Origin: JBBTIS01 sp038059855
Lineage (GTDB): Bacteria; Elusimicrobiota; Elusimicrobia; JACQPE01
Reading direction: 5' to 3'
Length of the DNA stretch: 13,137 bases
Assembly (NCBI GenBank): GCA_964357255.1
Contig: CAYHKQ010000065.1
Location: 1 to 13,137, forward strand
Position numbers and translations under genes: made by a program. Below are positions 12,001 to 13,137 of the stretch, piece by piece; the stretch's first letter is position 1, and each line of letters opens with the position of its first letter. Under the pieces are notes generated by a model that had not been told where the DNA came from, made no database searches, and saw nothing but the letters and a program-made list of their open reading frames with translations.

Positions 12001-12731
12001 GCCTGCTCCTTTTTATCTTCTTGGGGTTGCTCCTCTGGGGCGGTTGCCTGGGATGGTTTGGGGGGCAGGCCCCCCTGGTAAAGCCGGCTCTTAGTATCTC
12101 TATGTGTGCCGGGGCCCTGATTTTTGGTTCCTTCATTCTTGACGCCGGGGTTGGGTCCCGGGCCTGCGAACTGGGACCCCGCTGGACTTCCGGCGCCGTC
12201 AAAAACTTGGGTCTGACCCTCATGGGTGGAGGTTTGCCGAGCCGCGGTAGCAATCTTTTCCTCCGCCTCCTCCAACTTAGCGTCTACGGCCAGTTGTTGC
12301 TGGGCGGTTAAATGGGTTTGGGAATTCCCGGCCAAGCCGGCCTCGACCGCCTTGATCCTTTTGATCGCGCACTTAAGAATCCGTCTCCGGCTTTCCAAAT
12401 CTGGCTCCTCAGACTCGATAAATAGGGCCCCCAATGGATCGCCCTCTCGTTGTTCCGAAGGAATGCAAGTTAAAGCGGCTTTTTCAAAAGAGTCGACAAC
12501 TTTAACATTGGCCGGATCAATGGCTTGAAAATCAACGATATACTTGACGTCAGAGGGATCGCGTTGTTCTACATACCGGGCCAACTGCTCGATGTCTTGA
12601 AGAAAAACGTAAAAAATTGTGGGCGCTTTTTCCAGCGGAGATTGAGGCGTTTGAGGCTGATTTTGGCGGCCATAACCCGGCGGGCATACCAACGAAAACG
12701 CCAAAAATACGGCAAGAAACTTTCTACCCAT
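1..12731 (-). CDS. Giant multidomain protein, at least 4,243 aa, C-terminus outside the window
   Basis: One uninterrupted frame runs from ATG at 12731 to the left edge. An in-frame TAG (12771-12773) lies 13 codons upstream, so the start is confined to this short stretch. ATG is preferred because it begins a good signal peptide (MGRKFLAVFLAFSLV). No Shine-Dalgarno sits close to it; the nearest AGAGGA (12767-12772) is about 35 nt away. Domain order by residue: signal peptide 1-21; Pro/Gly linker 165-275; beta-rich D-x-G-K units 454-845; Ala/Gly-rich hydrophobic helices 895-1200; J-like 1205-1275; SecA-like motor 1370-1900; kinase-like 2135-2335; unrecognised 2340-2670; transglutaminase-like 2670-2845; C39-like 2960-3160; unrecognised 3165-3600; acidic linker 3605-3625; membrane helices 3630-3750; UAP/UGP-like nucleotidyltransferase 3770-4205. 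The last visible residues are basic and low in complexity. The overall function is unknown. An exported, possibly self-cleaving effector or surface protein is inference only. The reading frame is near certain; domain names are motif-based. Confidence 0.93.
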   Translation of the reverse strand, partial: MGRKFLAVFLAFSLVCPPGYGRQNQPQTPQSPLEKAPTIFYVFLQDIEQLARYVEQRDPSDVKYIVDFQAIDPANVKVVDSFEKAALTCIPSEQREGDPLGALFIESEEPDLESRRRILKCAIKRIKAVEAGLAGNSQTHLTAQQQLAVDAKLEEAEEKIATAARQTSTHEGQTQVFDGAGSPAGSQFAGPGPNPGVKNEGTKNQGPGTHRDTKSRLYQGGLPPKPSQATAPEEQPQEDKKEQARAPSAELLARRSAAGGLEPPEPAGFGVACSGWVGLSDSRLPKLIANPALAKVAACDRDEAMKHLDETARSARSILERVAEENAPKPGIQNNAKTLLGEYDKIQEEADPEKKFARLQTWMALAHRFIENAKIGLDGDHGEIKDYYASLANYQAAIKRYINAALTDDSAKGFFGDKIFLGEPGAHEVAIVRRPGGIGLLEYTASGGPTFRSADGQVVVKYGAGGVANAYVNGRLARKEYFTQGQTSSYAEQCSFDASGKCVNGSTFIQSRGGVIKNSDKFTGADDIGQSVSKEKFFKKDGKPAGEVVKNLETGEVNAVVNTGYGGQVGVAFEGSKLETSQIWRELGTIMNKGGERDYSAIGKVRNEIIVPRNEAWARSDEARRQLSRFGPSGLRDGLDSVEDLAKHEYKIVKREALYDDKGKFVGWRNFSSDSIGGAAEATASDGRRRQLQVSVSLNDLAGITDPTQRLEKARQIAARLNKERGVAQNAKSRETLAKYLAESSEFTDVQEGQSLSLHMIETSETGKSDPIYYVRRNNQDGSYVEQVAVLSSVKKESGNINALEVLVPTYYDKNGKPLEKQAQGAGKNVKQWYGEDGKKYELEDFETQFDSLGNNYKLSGTHLVGSGDAPGSITVEMLNSRTEQVGPGIIDRAGRAIMDAEIVGIPVFGDVSKAAIGGTFEFLEDVGHAASYAGGSVYRGGQSLVLAGASGIASLVGADDASKELMFGADVAASKSALNRTVANEFLGGEDYMLRRMSPEGREALQQQARDERIQAVDAQAFRMGRLAREQAYADAVNNPVDTKGTLRALERTGSPEEIINWGLERGGAAGYIAVGAGVVDTLGQTSAEMLPFVGAVGAFQGGVRTLQAMDSASRLVGAVAAVGEVTGKAAHWAMQSQFLSGIGHNAESFSIAAVEGNAAQAIIAGTRIAADAVFVAAAGKEKLEQRAAKKAQARAQEAAKVAVENPHQALGLEKGSNPTPEIVNQAVERVYRQNSAEALAGKHGGADMIPSRAIVEAQANVVKARVAREAFEAQWATQAAGERQAPGETASATRKLSLRERSSENLDGQKSFLRQRLAEQYPERQAQVDRVARDMIAELQSNGKISEATLKQYKQDFQRVLNTGEIRLDDGTSVKTLKEGQRQVYEEFLDHLGKAKSADDVNRLFVKLGTGGGKTLTAAGPLYPIIEAMAATAGAKKVVWSAPNELLLEQAKRDIAAHRGGRLPKNLEFKTHADLIAEANALKSGRAKEGAGLKDSYLVIDEFDAPFIEPAISEGRHAGAISKKTATGKPNPVYKVLSDMAGRADALAGNKALLEGKGKMNLDGAIDIQARQFAKRFTDIAKDASQPPEVREAARKFADQAIVSKELMNMTDTALNLDNVLESYKVDKQAGKITPKTESGAWSPTLDIAARRYLEIRHGLDATIPYEHGKTSTINDVVRTARGTVGLSATEPTAIKGSLDRLGFKRVEVKQGQKTAEGQIKKSDAPVFTDTTAQKYTQLADAVQQGMTADGSLQIVTARSTREARFVKNLLRRNGVPEGEISSILSGKQELSGNAKAQETYNESALKSGKARVLILEAPVAGRGITIEGHKNYTNVKMHMLDPHNLPEVFAEQVMGRVKGNRFPRAEGSKDLVYYADAQSLARDPYFAQKAGAQGLAKVTPEVYMEGLGEAQRRAEVRAVERSGIKVVKADQPNESQPRSQLAKPSEGARLLEEMLKESGKEQRPAEKLQPSRQNSLEIPDSFIEQAKANARDSPLNFNRGLGRRRDNPTTEFGFRTKSQTIEAAHLVGRGEIGADGINPAAIGNYAVPQIMQKTRILRAGGIDRDERRSLMRTGRVGDQPSRTGQAAGVEVLDEAHPSHAQKPGASPSVIDIILSQNLIPETQKPSEKIPKVKFIHLKTADDAPFHSHVRQGRIQGYPGLVWAKPLVSDRDTLARQEVERTNAASQAASSLQNSVISVPRAALGVIDGQTNVLTEHAPGIRLASIARQRETVIENPQELAAFKRDAALFIEQYQTLVAKTKFIHGDLYGNIQIEKTSLNGEPIYRFYLIDWGNSQTSGQETFFTDYSKEIANLNKWFFADIGGHAELRNRLLKTEHSKSPIPARVALTVAATLAGESPAVAWSAKSPNSLKTSPNAATASPVPAGLEGYWPYLPGRLDAIYAKPGEPEFIKTFDESIGSRVRGEIVRLNGELRKNGVPAAKVEEFIVDVEDMNPRDTRPAKRRAVKAMKWGIKISASGEPLDEVIARMTQGRPVQQGSMAAYLIGQAERIFDEIYRVIGDKAHRPSKPLNDWDLRRFVLRSGMQVVLVDAVNTEMVAAQFEAERAKAQGRPEAQGAQDIGAGTQMDQQSDLSKDRKKGNVIIFNDNDPALAEARAHIAQLVAKRQQEPSLAVPQKAIRPEIDEIMIPGGASLGAGPREKLVYDPDHDPALRAFAERIFQKNSSGIGHAVVRALRGSATGDFKETPSLPRQKRLFKEIYKAVVNEVPYNIDVANEISKNNLNKTFFVGECIGVGGVCRMHGLLIAGIADIAVKKGLLEGRALYSRRSQGHRFAGFEFSDGSLYVADAAQKQFGPIEKKLFWGYDDDPFGVPATDEVYVDEQGHRARQYRYSDHLKRKQSVQAEPGPGSSTTISPILGRGVAATLAVLAGAPVEEVLRTKSQSPADAEVAEATGSDSSIPLEKRNSGNNFEKEADQRFFELIRSRPESEEAIEKEMAQKGWGLKGLNLAQRDNKIEAFIYDEALKNSSDPRLMAQNAQSSPFADFEGGDQPACGANHCGIDMIHNIIAAQKGLAADQSGFEQVLAAGEKIYGRHTIRKSGLNDDQVIQVANSIKLPGKSVEAEKISRKAVFSAIKDQGAPAGIGIIQNGQGRYVAVEHIFKGSDGRDYVAFRDSNLTRDFSGNKLPALKLPLEHFALLVDIKASPIMIKVKNSAAPGARPGLRSPVQETGDISMIPDLPKIYHGPAQTATRVYEPREGWKNLAQLTADDTRLKIEAKDDGTAVFRFGRNLPPGDSRRARQLQDWLKNLGFKQAQEGSIAVPAIPEFNRALERNNHMRVAFPKPGQKDMIDPQYPDRYWSALEDGYYPAFTASHWLTQTRSATKKNRQDVLHWIRLAAKLFEAKVQKVLPEGLVAQQMASLKFLIHETIFSGHGVGEENMLRSVFGSRQDGFLMKFSPETRVIYLAWLGQNADPVIREWLEKNDWTQEAPTDKVDSGRPTAQYQTFEVLSPEELKFDDNDPRIEDKMVRFVEVLKKHGFLGETRVADGMTLLRLPFDNEKADSLLEDLANLGIMVSSLRPVEVAAMLSPAGNERHKYFDIGQDEKLKISDNRLARAERRKKPTLSEMRALPTDDRPTQRPSAPPDSDEFGTSELEPIPDSESDSGLIKRNSQANRGQRGFALKGLMSIIALSAVGAVAGSMLGNSRAAILTNALSAGLGLPLAVVGAMAAIRWLARLIQGRGPPKALPRAPSAIIEDGGKMKNGGNNLLARLKGALLGAAIFFHIPVNISQPNAYLSKKLFERYLTQQFSRMLGDSKGPLEEALKRDDSKIQEKIIAQANALKTPAEDLAQAQAIKLEWKNQEERDAFADQAKNALLNGEYVPHFLFGGSATRLGLGPMYFLDLKQIARAVLGLSSTLNQDQQRRINSEIAKLPQEMRTVPQGGSPLGLGPRQIVEYRLMLEKLSIETGRSPAEVLAHARFVIHLPETGSDEIMADLMANQFYGFNKNNVYFFIAPAVHGLKLQNEKFQSDTQSHQLPMGHGYATMQLIQNNEAFTLNAKGKPARVKGGLLPQLEKQGARLMGTHRINDLTKLTPDVVDIGKLAFSLKLMKSAGNKMVVELVENPTNQKGGSWKKDKKTGKKALAESLNFKTPELKAFVEGLNNAPYNAFRTIYSIPALSRALSAKGLAVYLRLADGRFYPDTISGETTEFEEMNVEAFFKPGDIIHDFKELNNLDEALQYIVAQDRRWAGGWGRGRQVLRKPRAEQKQPHTTSKTSRPHRTK
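84..106 (-). repeat. Four G-runs on the coding strand (G-quadruplex-prone)
   Basis: The plus strand has C-runs of 4, 5, 6 and 3 bases at 85-88, 90-94, 96-101 and 104-106, separated by one or two bases. The coding strand therefore carries four closely spaced G-runs that fit a G-quadruplex pattern. They encode Trp/Gly/Arg-rich residues just after the nucleotidyltransferase domain. What follows is a basic, low-complexity tail. Confidence 0.6.
117..1424 (-). other. UAP/UGP-like nucleotidyltransferase domain (residues 3770-4205)
   Basis: HFLFGGSATRLGLGPMYFLD (loop GGSATRLG, 3848-3855) matches the nucleotide-binding loop of UDP-sugar pyrophosphorylases (GGxGTRLG...PKGMY). Further family landmarks follow in order: a strand and helix ending NQFYGFNKNNVYFF (UAP: YFGLxxxxVxFF); LPMGHGYATM with His4001 (UGP/UAP: PxGHGxxY); GGLLPQLEKQGARL followed by NDL; MVVELVENPTNQKGG (UAP: VVExTxPTxxxG); and APYNAFRTIYSIPAL (FNxxNxxxxxxFL). 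The family makes UDP-GlcNAc or UDP-glucose from UTP and sugar-1-phosphate in the cytoplasm. The second Gly of the usual GxGTRLG is Ala, so substrate and activity are uncertain. Length is close to family norms, so the visible part may be nearly the whole domain. Confidence 0.65.
1482..1844 (-). other. Membrane-type helices (residues 3630-3750)
   Basis: Two strongly hydrophobic stretches, KGLMSIIALSAVGAVAGSML and LSAGLGLPLAVVGAMAAI, are separated by a short polar turn (GNSRA). A basic RWLARLIQGRG follows, giving a helical hairpin with a positive exit. A third, weaker stretch, GALLGAAIFFHIPVNI (about 3734-3748), comes after a basic, Gly/Asn-rich loop. Together with the N-terminal signal they predict a membrane-attached protein in which the final domain may sit on the cytoplasmic side. 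Confidence 0.6.
1858..1925 (-). repeat. Acidic Ser/Asp/Glu linker with short inverted repeats
   Basis: The segment at residues 3605-3625 begins DSDEFGTSELEPIPDSESD and is an acidic, probably unstructured spacer just before the membrane helices. In the DNA it comprises repeated CCGATTC/GATTCCG words that form two inverted repeats: CCGATTC-G-GAATCGG (1865-1879) and TTCCGA-ACTCG-TCGGAA (1901-1917). These are most simply a by-product of repeated Asp-Ser codons. Confidence 0.55.
3252..3854 (-). other. C39/papain-like cysteine peptidase domain (residues 2960-3160)
   Basis: DQPACGANHCGIDMIHNII resembles the active-site start of C39-type peptidases, with Gln3011 as an oxyanion-hole candidate and Cys3014 as nucleophile (Cys3019 is an alternative). 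About 105 residues later, YVAVEHIFKGSDG gives His3119 on a strand. YVAFRDSN gives Asp3134, parallel to the His and Asp of the papain-like fold (HyVvv...DP). C39 enzymes cleave after double-glycine leaders; here the domain is embedded mid-protein, so self-processing or attack on an external substrate are both possible. No ABC transporter modules adjoin it. Confidence 0.5.
4197..4724 (-). other. Transglutaminase-like Cys-His-Asp domain (residues 2670-2845)
   Basis: The sequence ECIGVGGVCRMHGLLIAGI places Cys2759 at the start of a helix, as in the transglutaminase core (GxCxxxAxLxxAL). SQGHRFAGFEFSDG supplies His2792 on a strand followed by a turn. LYVADAAQKQFG supplies Asp2808. Order and spacing (Cys, +33 His, +16 Asp) fit the Cys-His-Asp triad of transglutaminase-like proteins, which are cysteine proteases, amidases or cross-linkers. 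A second cysteine, Cys2752, lies seven residues upstream. A helical region of about 80 residues precedes the Cys. Protease or crosslinking activity cannot be distinguished from sequence. Confidence 0.6.
5727..6329 (-). other. Kinase/phosphotransferase-like core (residues 2135-2335)
   Basis: Motifs in kinase order: a beta3-type lysine in VWAKPL (K2167), an alphaC-type glutamate in RQEVERT (E2180 or E2182), a hinge-like LTEHAPG, a catalytic loop HGDLYGN (H2267, D2269, N2273) and a metal-binding IDWG (D2293) equivalent to DFG. HGD and IDWG are typical of the aminoglycoside/choline phosphotransferase branch. The catalytic Asp to Asn spacing is four residues, one fewer than the usual five. Substrate is unknown. 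The domain follows a linker and is succeeded by a short hydrophobic peptide (2348-2365). Activity is plausible because every key residue type is present. Confidence 0.65.
6684..6743 (+). repeat. In-frame copy of a dispersed repeat inside the giant gene
   Basis: The bases CCCAAATTCCGTAGTTG (6684-6700) recur, with one mismatch, in the inverted arm downstream at 13060-13076, and AATTCCGTAGTTG is identical at 12897-12909. Similarity to the latter copy continues across CCGGCG (6711-6716). A small inverted repeat CCCTC (6723-6727) / GAGGG (6739-6743) follows and may be part of the element. In the giant frame the region encodes NRGLGRRRDNPTTEFGFRTK, in the linker between the SecA-like motor and the kinase-like core. 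An alternative frame gives the peptide QLRNLGL, matching QLRNSGL from the intergenic copy, which supports nucleotide-level homology. Confidence 0.7.
7032..8624 (-). other. SecA-like DEAD motor domain (residues 1370-1900)
   Basis: Two RecA-like halves with ATPase motifs in order: a Q-motif-like GQRQVY (about 1381), Walker A GTGGGKT (1411-1417, Lys1416), Walker B DEFD (1503-1506), motif III SAT (1690-1692), GRG (1824-1826) and motif VI QVMGR (Q1855, R1859). The roughly 180-residue insert between DEFD and SAT follows the SecA plan, with a YKVDKQAGKI strand and a HGLDATIPYEHGKT stretch resembling SecA's KEGVEIQPENQT. GRGITI parallels SecA's GRGTDI. The helical wing/scaffold and zinc finger of true SecA are missing; a linker follows instead. 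Known SecA-family motors translocate unfolded polypeptide using ATP. Here a protein-remodelling role is inferred. A generic DEAD/DEAH helicase is the alternative. Confidence 0.75.
8907..9119 (-). other. Degenerate J-domain-like segment (residues 1205-1275)
   Basis: The stretch NPHQALGLEKGSNPTPEIVN, followed by QAVERVYRQ, matches the opening of J-domains (xPYxxLGLxxxAxxxEIxxAYRxL). A second helix (AIVEAQANVVKARVAREAFE) resembles the closing helix, where J-domains read A-Y-x-V-L. The essential HPD tripeptide between helices II and III is absent and the loop reads NSAEALAGKHGG. If it is a J-like fold it should not stimulate Hsp70 in the usual way. It sits directly before the SecA-like motor, so it may be a structural adaptor. 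Chance resemblance of a helical hairpin is possible. Confidence 0.35.
9132..10049 (-). other. Ala/Gly-rich hydrophobic helical region (residues 895-1200)
   Basis: Several hydrophobic, Ala/Gly-rich segments alternate with charged amphipathic helices: SLVLAGASGIASLVGADD, GAAGYIAVGAGVVDTL, EMLPFVGAVGAFQGGV and AIIAGTRIAADAVFVAAAG. They are less hydrophobic than typical transmembrane helices and could be membrane-interacting or buried helices, as in large toxins and polymorphic-toxin pre-domains. It ends in a charged, probably coiled-coil helix (KEKLEQRAAKKAQARAQEAA) that leads into the J-like segment. No known family is recognised. Confidence 0.4.
10197..11372 (-). repeat. Beta-rich region with recurring D-x-G-K units (residues 454-845)
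   Basis: Short units of the form aromatic, one or two residues, Asp, one or two residues, Gly, Lys or Asn recur: FDASGKCVNG (F496), FFKKDGKPAGEV (D541), LYDDKGKFVGW (D660), YYDKNGKPLEK (D813), YGEDGKKYELED (D837) and FDSLGNNYKL just after. A preceding stretch (about 454-483) reads SADGQVVVKYG then AYVNGRLARKEYF. These resemble the beta-hairpin units of MORN-variant or YwqK-type repeats, which usually form extended binding or scaffold surfaces. Spacing is irregular and the units are divergent, so family membership is uncertain. The likely role is a structural or adhesive segment between the signal peptide and the enzymatic modules. Confidence 0.45.
11907..12239 (-). other. Pro/Gly/Gln-rich disordered linker (about residues 165-275)
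   Basis: This stretch is rich in Pro, Gly, Gln, Thr and charged residues, for example AGPGPNPGVKNEG and ATAPEEQPQEDKKEQARA, with almost no hydrophobic spacing. It separates an N-terminal helical region (about residues 37-140, no recognised family) from the beta-rich region that follows. It is most simply an unstructured spacer in an exported protein. No catalytic motif is visible. Confidence 0.6.
12669..12731 (-). other. N-terminal signal peptide (residues 1-21)
   Basis: The first residues have a classic n-h-c layout: a basic GRK, a hydrophobic core FLAVFLAFSLV, then a polar, helix-breaking CPPGYG followed by hydrophilic RQNQPQ. This predicts Sec-dependent export or an N-terminal membrane anchor. 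Cys16 follows Ser-Leu-Val, which lacks the small residue expected at -1 of a lipobox, so a lipoprotein is unlikely. Cleavage after GYG is possible but not a strong A-x-A site. Confidence 0.7.
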
Positions 12732-12892
12732 GACTGCCAAAAAGCAATAACCACCGTTATTGCGATTCCTCTATTTAAGAGTAACAGGGAAGAAAGTCGA
12801 AAGCAAGCCCCTGCTTGCGAATAAAAGATTCTACTCAGGTGAATCTCGAAATTGGCCCCTCGCTTCTCAGCTTAACCTGAATAACGGCTAAT
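12732..12892 (-). promoter_or_regulatory. Leader upstream of the giant gene
   Basis: This short non-coding stretch precedes the giant gene. A perfect inverted repeat GCAAGC-CCCT-GCTTGC occupies 12803-12818 and could be an operator or a weak terminator; no long T-run follows it on either strand. The best -10-like hexamer on the minus strand is TTAAAT (12773-12778), but no convincing -35 partner exists. An SD-like AGAGGA at 12767-12772 is too far from the chosen ATG to serve it. Promoter placement is therefore uncertain. Confidence 0.3.
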
Positions 12893-13077
12893 CCGGAATT
12901 CCGTAGTTGCTTCGTCGCCCCGGCGATCCTTCGACTCCGCTCAGGATGGTGAGCCTGTCGAACCAAAGCCGGGGTCCAGGCTTCGAAGAAAACTGGATAC
13001 CGGCTTGCGCCGGTATGACGGGACAGAAAAGTCCGGTGGTTCCGAGGGCAATGGCGTGTCAACTGCGGAATTTGGGA
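12893..13077. repeat. Composite palindromic intergenic repeat
   Basis: Outer inverted arms AATTCCGTAGTTG (12897-12909) and CAACTGCGGAATT (13060-13072) match at 12 of 13 positions. Inside are two hairpins. One pairs TTCGAC with GTCGAA and GCTCA with TGAGC (12930-12962). The other pairs ATACCGGC with GCCGGTAT around TTGC (12997-13016). Such words (ACTCCGCTCAGGAT, GGATACCGGCTTGCGCCGGT) are familiar from dispersed intergenic repeats in many environmental genomes. The element begins right after the stop of the upstream gene and could act as its 3' end structure, although no T-run marks a terminator. Confidence 0.65.
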
Positions 13078-13137
13078 TCAGCGGTTGCGCTGGCCTTTGA
13101 TGACGATCTTGGTTAAAGGGTAATCATCGGGCCATCT
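13078..13137 (-). CDS. C-terminal end of an upstream minus-strand gene (partial)
   Basis: Reading the minus strand from the right edge gives 19 codons (ending KIVIKGQRNR) and a TGA at 13078-13080. The dispersed repeat begins immediately after the stop, the usual position for such elements. The fragment is too short to identify a family. The gene would lie upstream of the giant gene in the same orientation, about 346 bp away. Confidence is limited because a 19-codon open stretch can occur by chance. Confidence 0.4.
   Translation of the reverse strand, partial: RWPDDYPLTKIVIKGQRNR

Noticed and set aside
12684..12731. Lipoprotein signal at Cys16
   Set aside because: The residues before the Cys are Ser-Leu-Val. 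The Val at -1 does not fit the lipobox, which needs Gly, Ala or Ser.
12569..12754. Minus-strand GTG-started 61-codon frame with AGAGGA about 12 nt upstream
   Set aside because: The SD-like site is tempting, but the frame overlaps the giant gene's signal peptide out of register. Its Trp/Phe/Arg-rich composition looks random.
12835..13062. Minus-strand 75-codon frame (peptides HTGASRYP, RQAHHPERSRR, QLRNSGL)
   Set aside because: These peptides are the well-known translation of dispersed intergenic repeats, and the frame coincides with the hairpins. It is not a gene.
12907..13116. Plus-strand 69-codon frame
   Set aside because: It is the other strand of the same palindromic repeat and runs over the end of the upstream minus-strand gene.
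1..13137. CRISPR array, tRNA, rRNA, transposase
   Set aside because: I looked on both strands and found no regularly spaced direct repeats, no cloverleaf-like sequence and no DDE or Tyr/Ser recombinase motifs.

Overview
The window is almost entirely one enormous reading frame on the minus strand. It starts with an ATG at 12731 and runs without a stop through the left edge, giving at least 4,243 codons. I checked the frame at widely spaced motifs (signal peptide, Walker A, phosphotransferase loop, transglutaminase-like Cys, C39-like Cys, nucleotidyltransferase loop, left edge). All lie in the same register, so this is one polypeptide and not a string of genes. The C-terminus is outside the window.

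Reading from the N-terminus, the protein has: a signal-peptide-like start; a small helical region; a Pro/Gly/Gln-rich linker; a beta-rich region with recurring short Asp-x-Gly-Lys units; a long Ala/Gly-rich hydrophobic helical region; a degenerate J-domain-like segment; a SecA-like DEAD motor; a linker carrying an in-frame copy of a dispersed DNA repeat; a kinase/phosphotransferase-like core; an unrecognised helical region; a transglutaminase-like Cys-His-Asp domain; a C39/papain-like cysteine peptidase domain; a further unrecognised region; an acidic Ser/Asp/Glu linker; two or three membrane-type helices; and a C-terminal UAP/UGP-type nucleotidyltransferase domain.

To the right of the gene lies a gap of about 350 bp. 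It holds a short leader with a small inverted repeat, then a composite, hairpin-rich dispersed repeat. At the right edge are the last 19 codons of another minus-strand gene. I see no tRNA, rRNA, CRISPR array or transposase.

Organism (inference): the mid-range GC, the giant multidomain gene with a signal peptide, and abundant intergenic palindromic repeats resemble uncultured Omnitrophota and related lineages known for giant genes. No marker gene confirms this.

The protein joins an ATPase motor, a phosphotransferase-like core, two thiol-based hydrolase/transferase folds and a sugar-nucleotide pyrophosphorylase-like domain behind an export signal. A secreted or surface, possibly self-processed, effector-like polyprotein is one reading. 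That is a hypothesis from architecture only.
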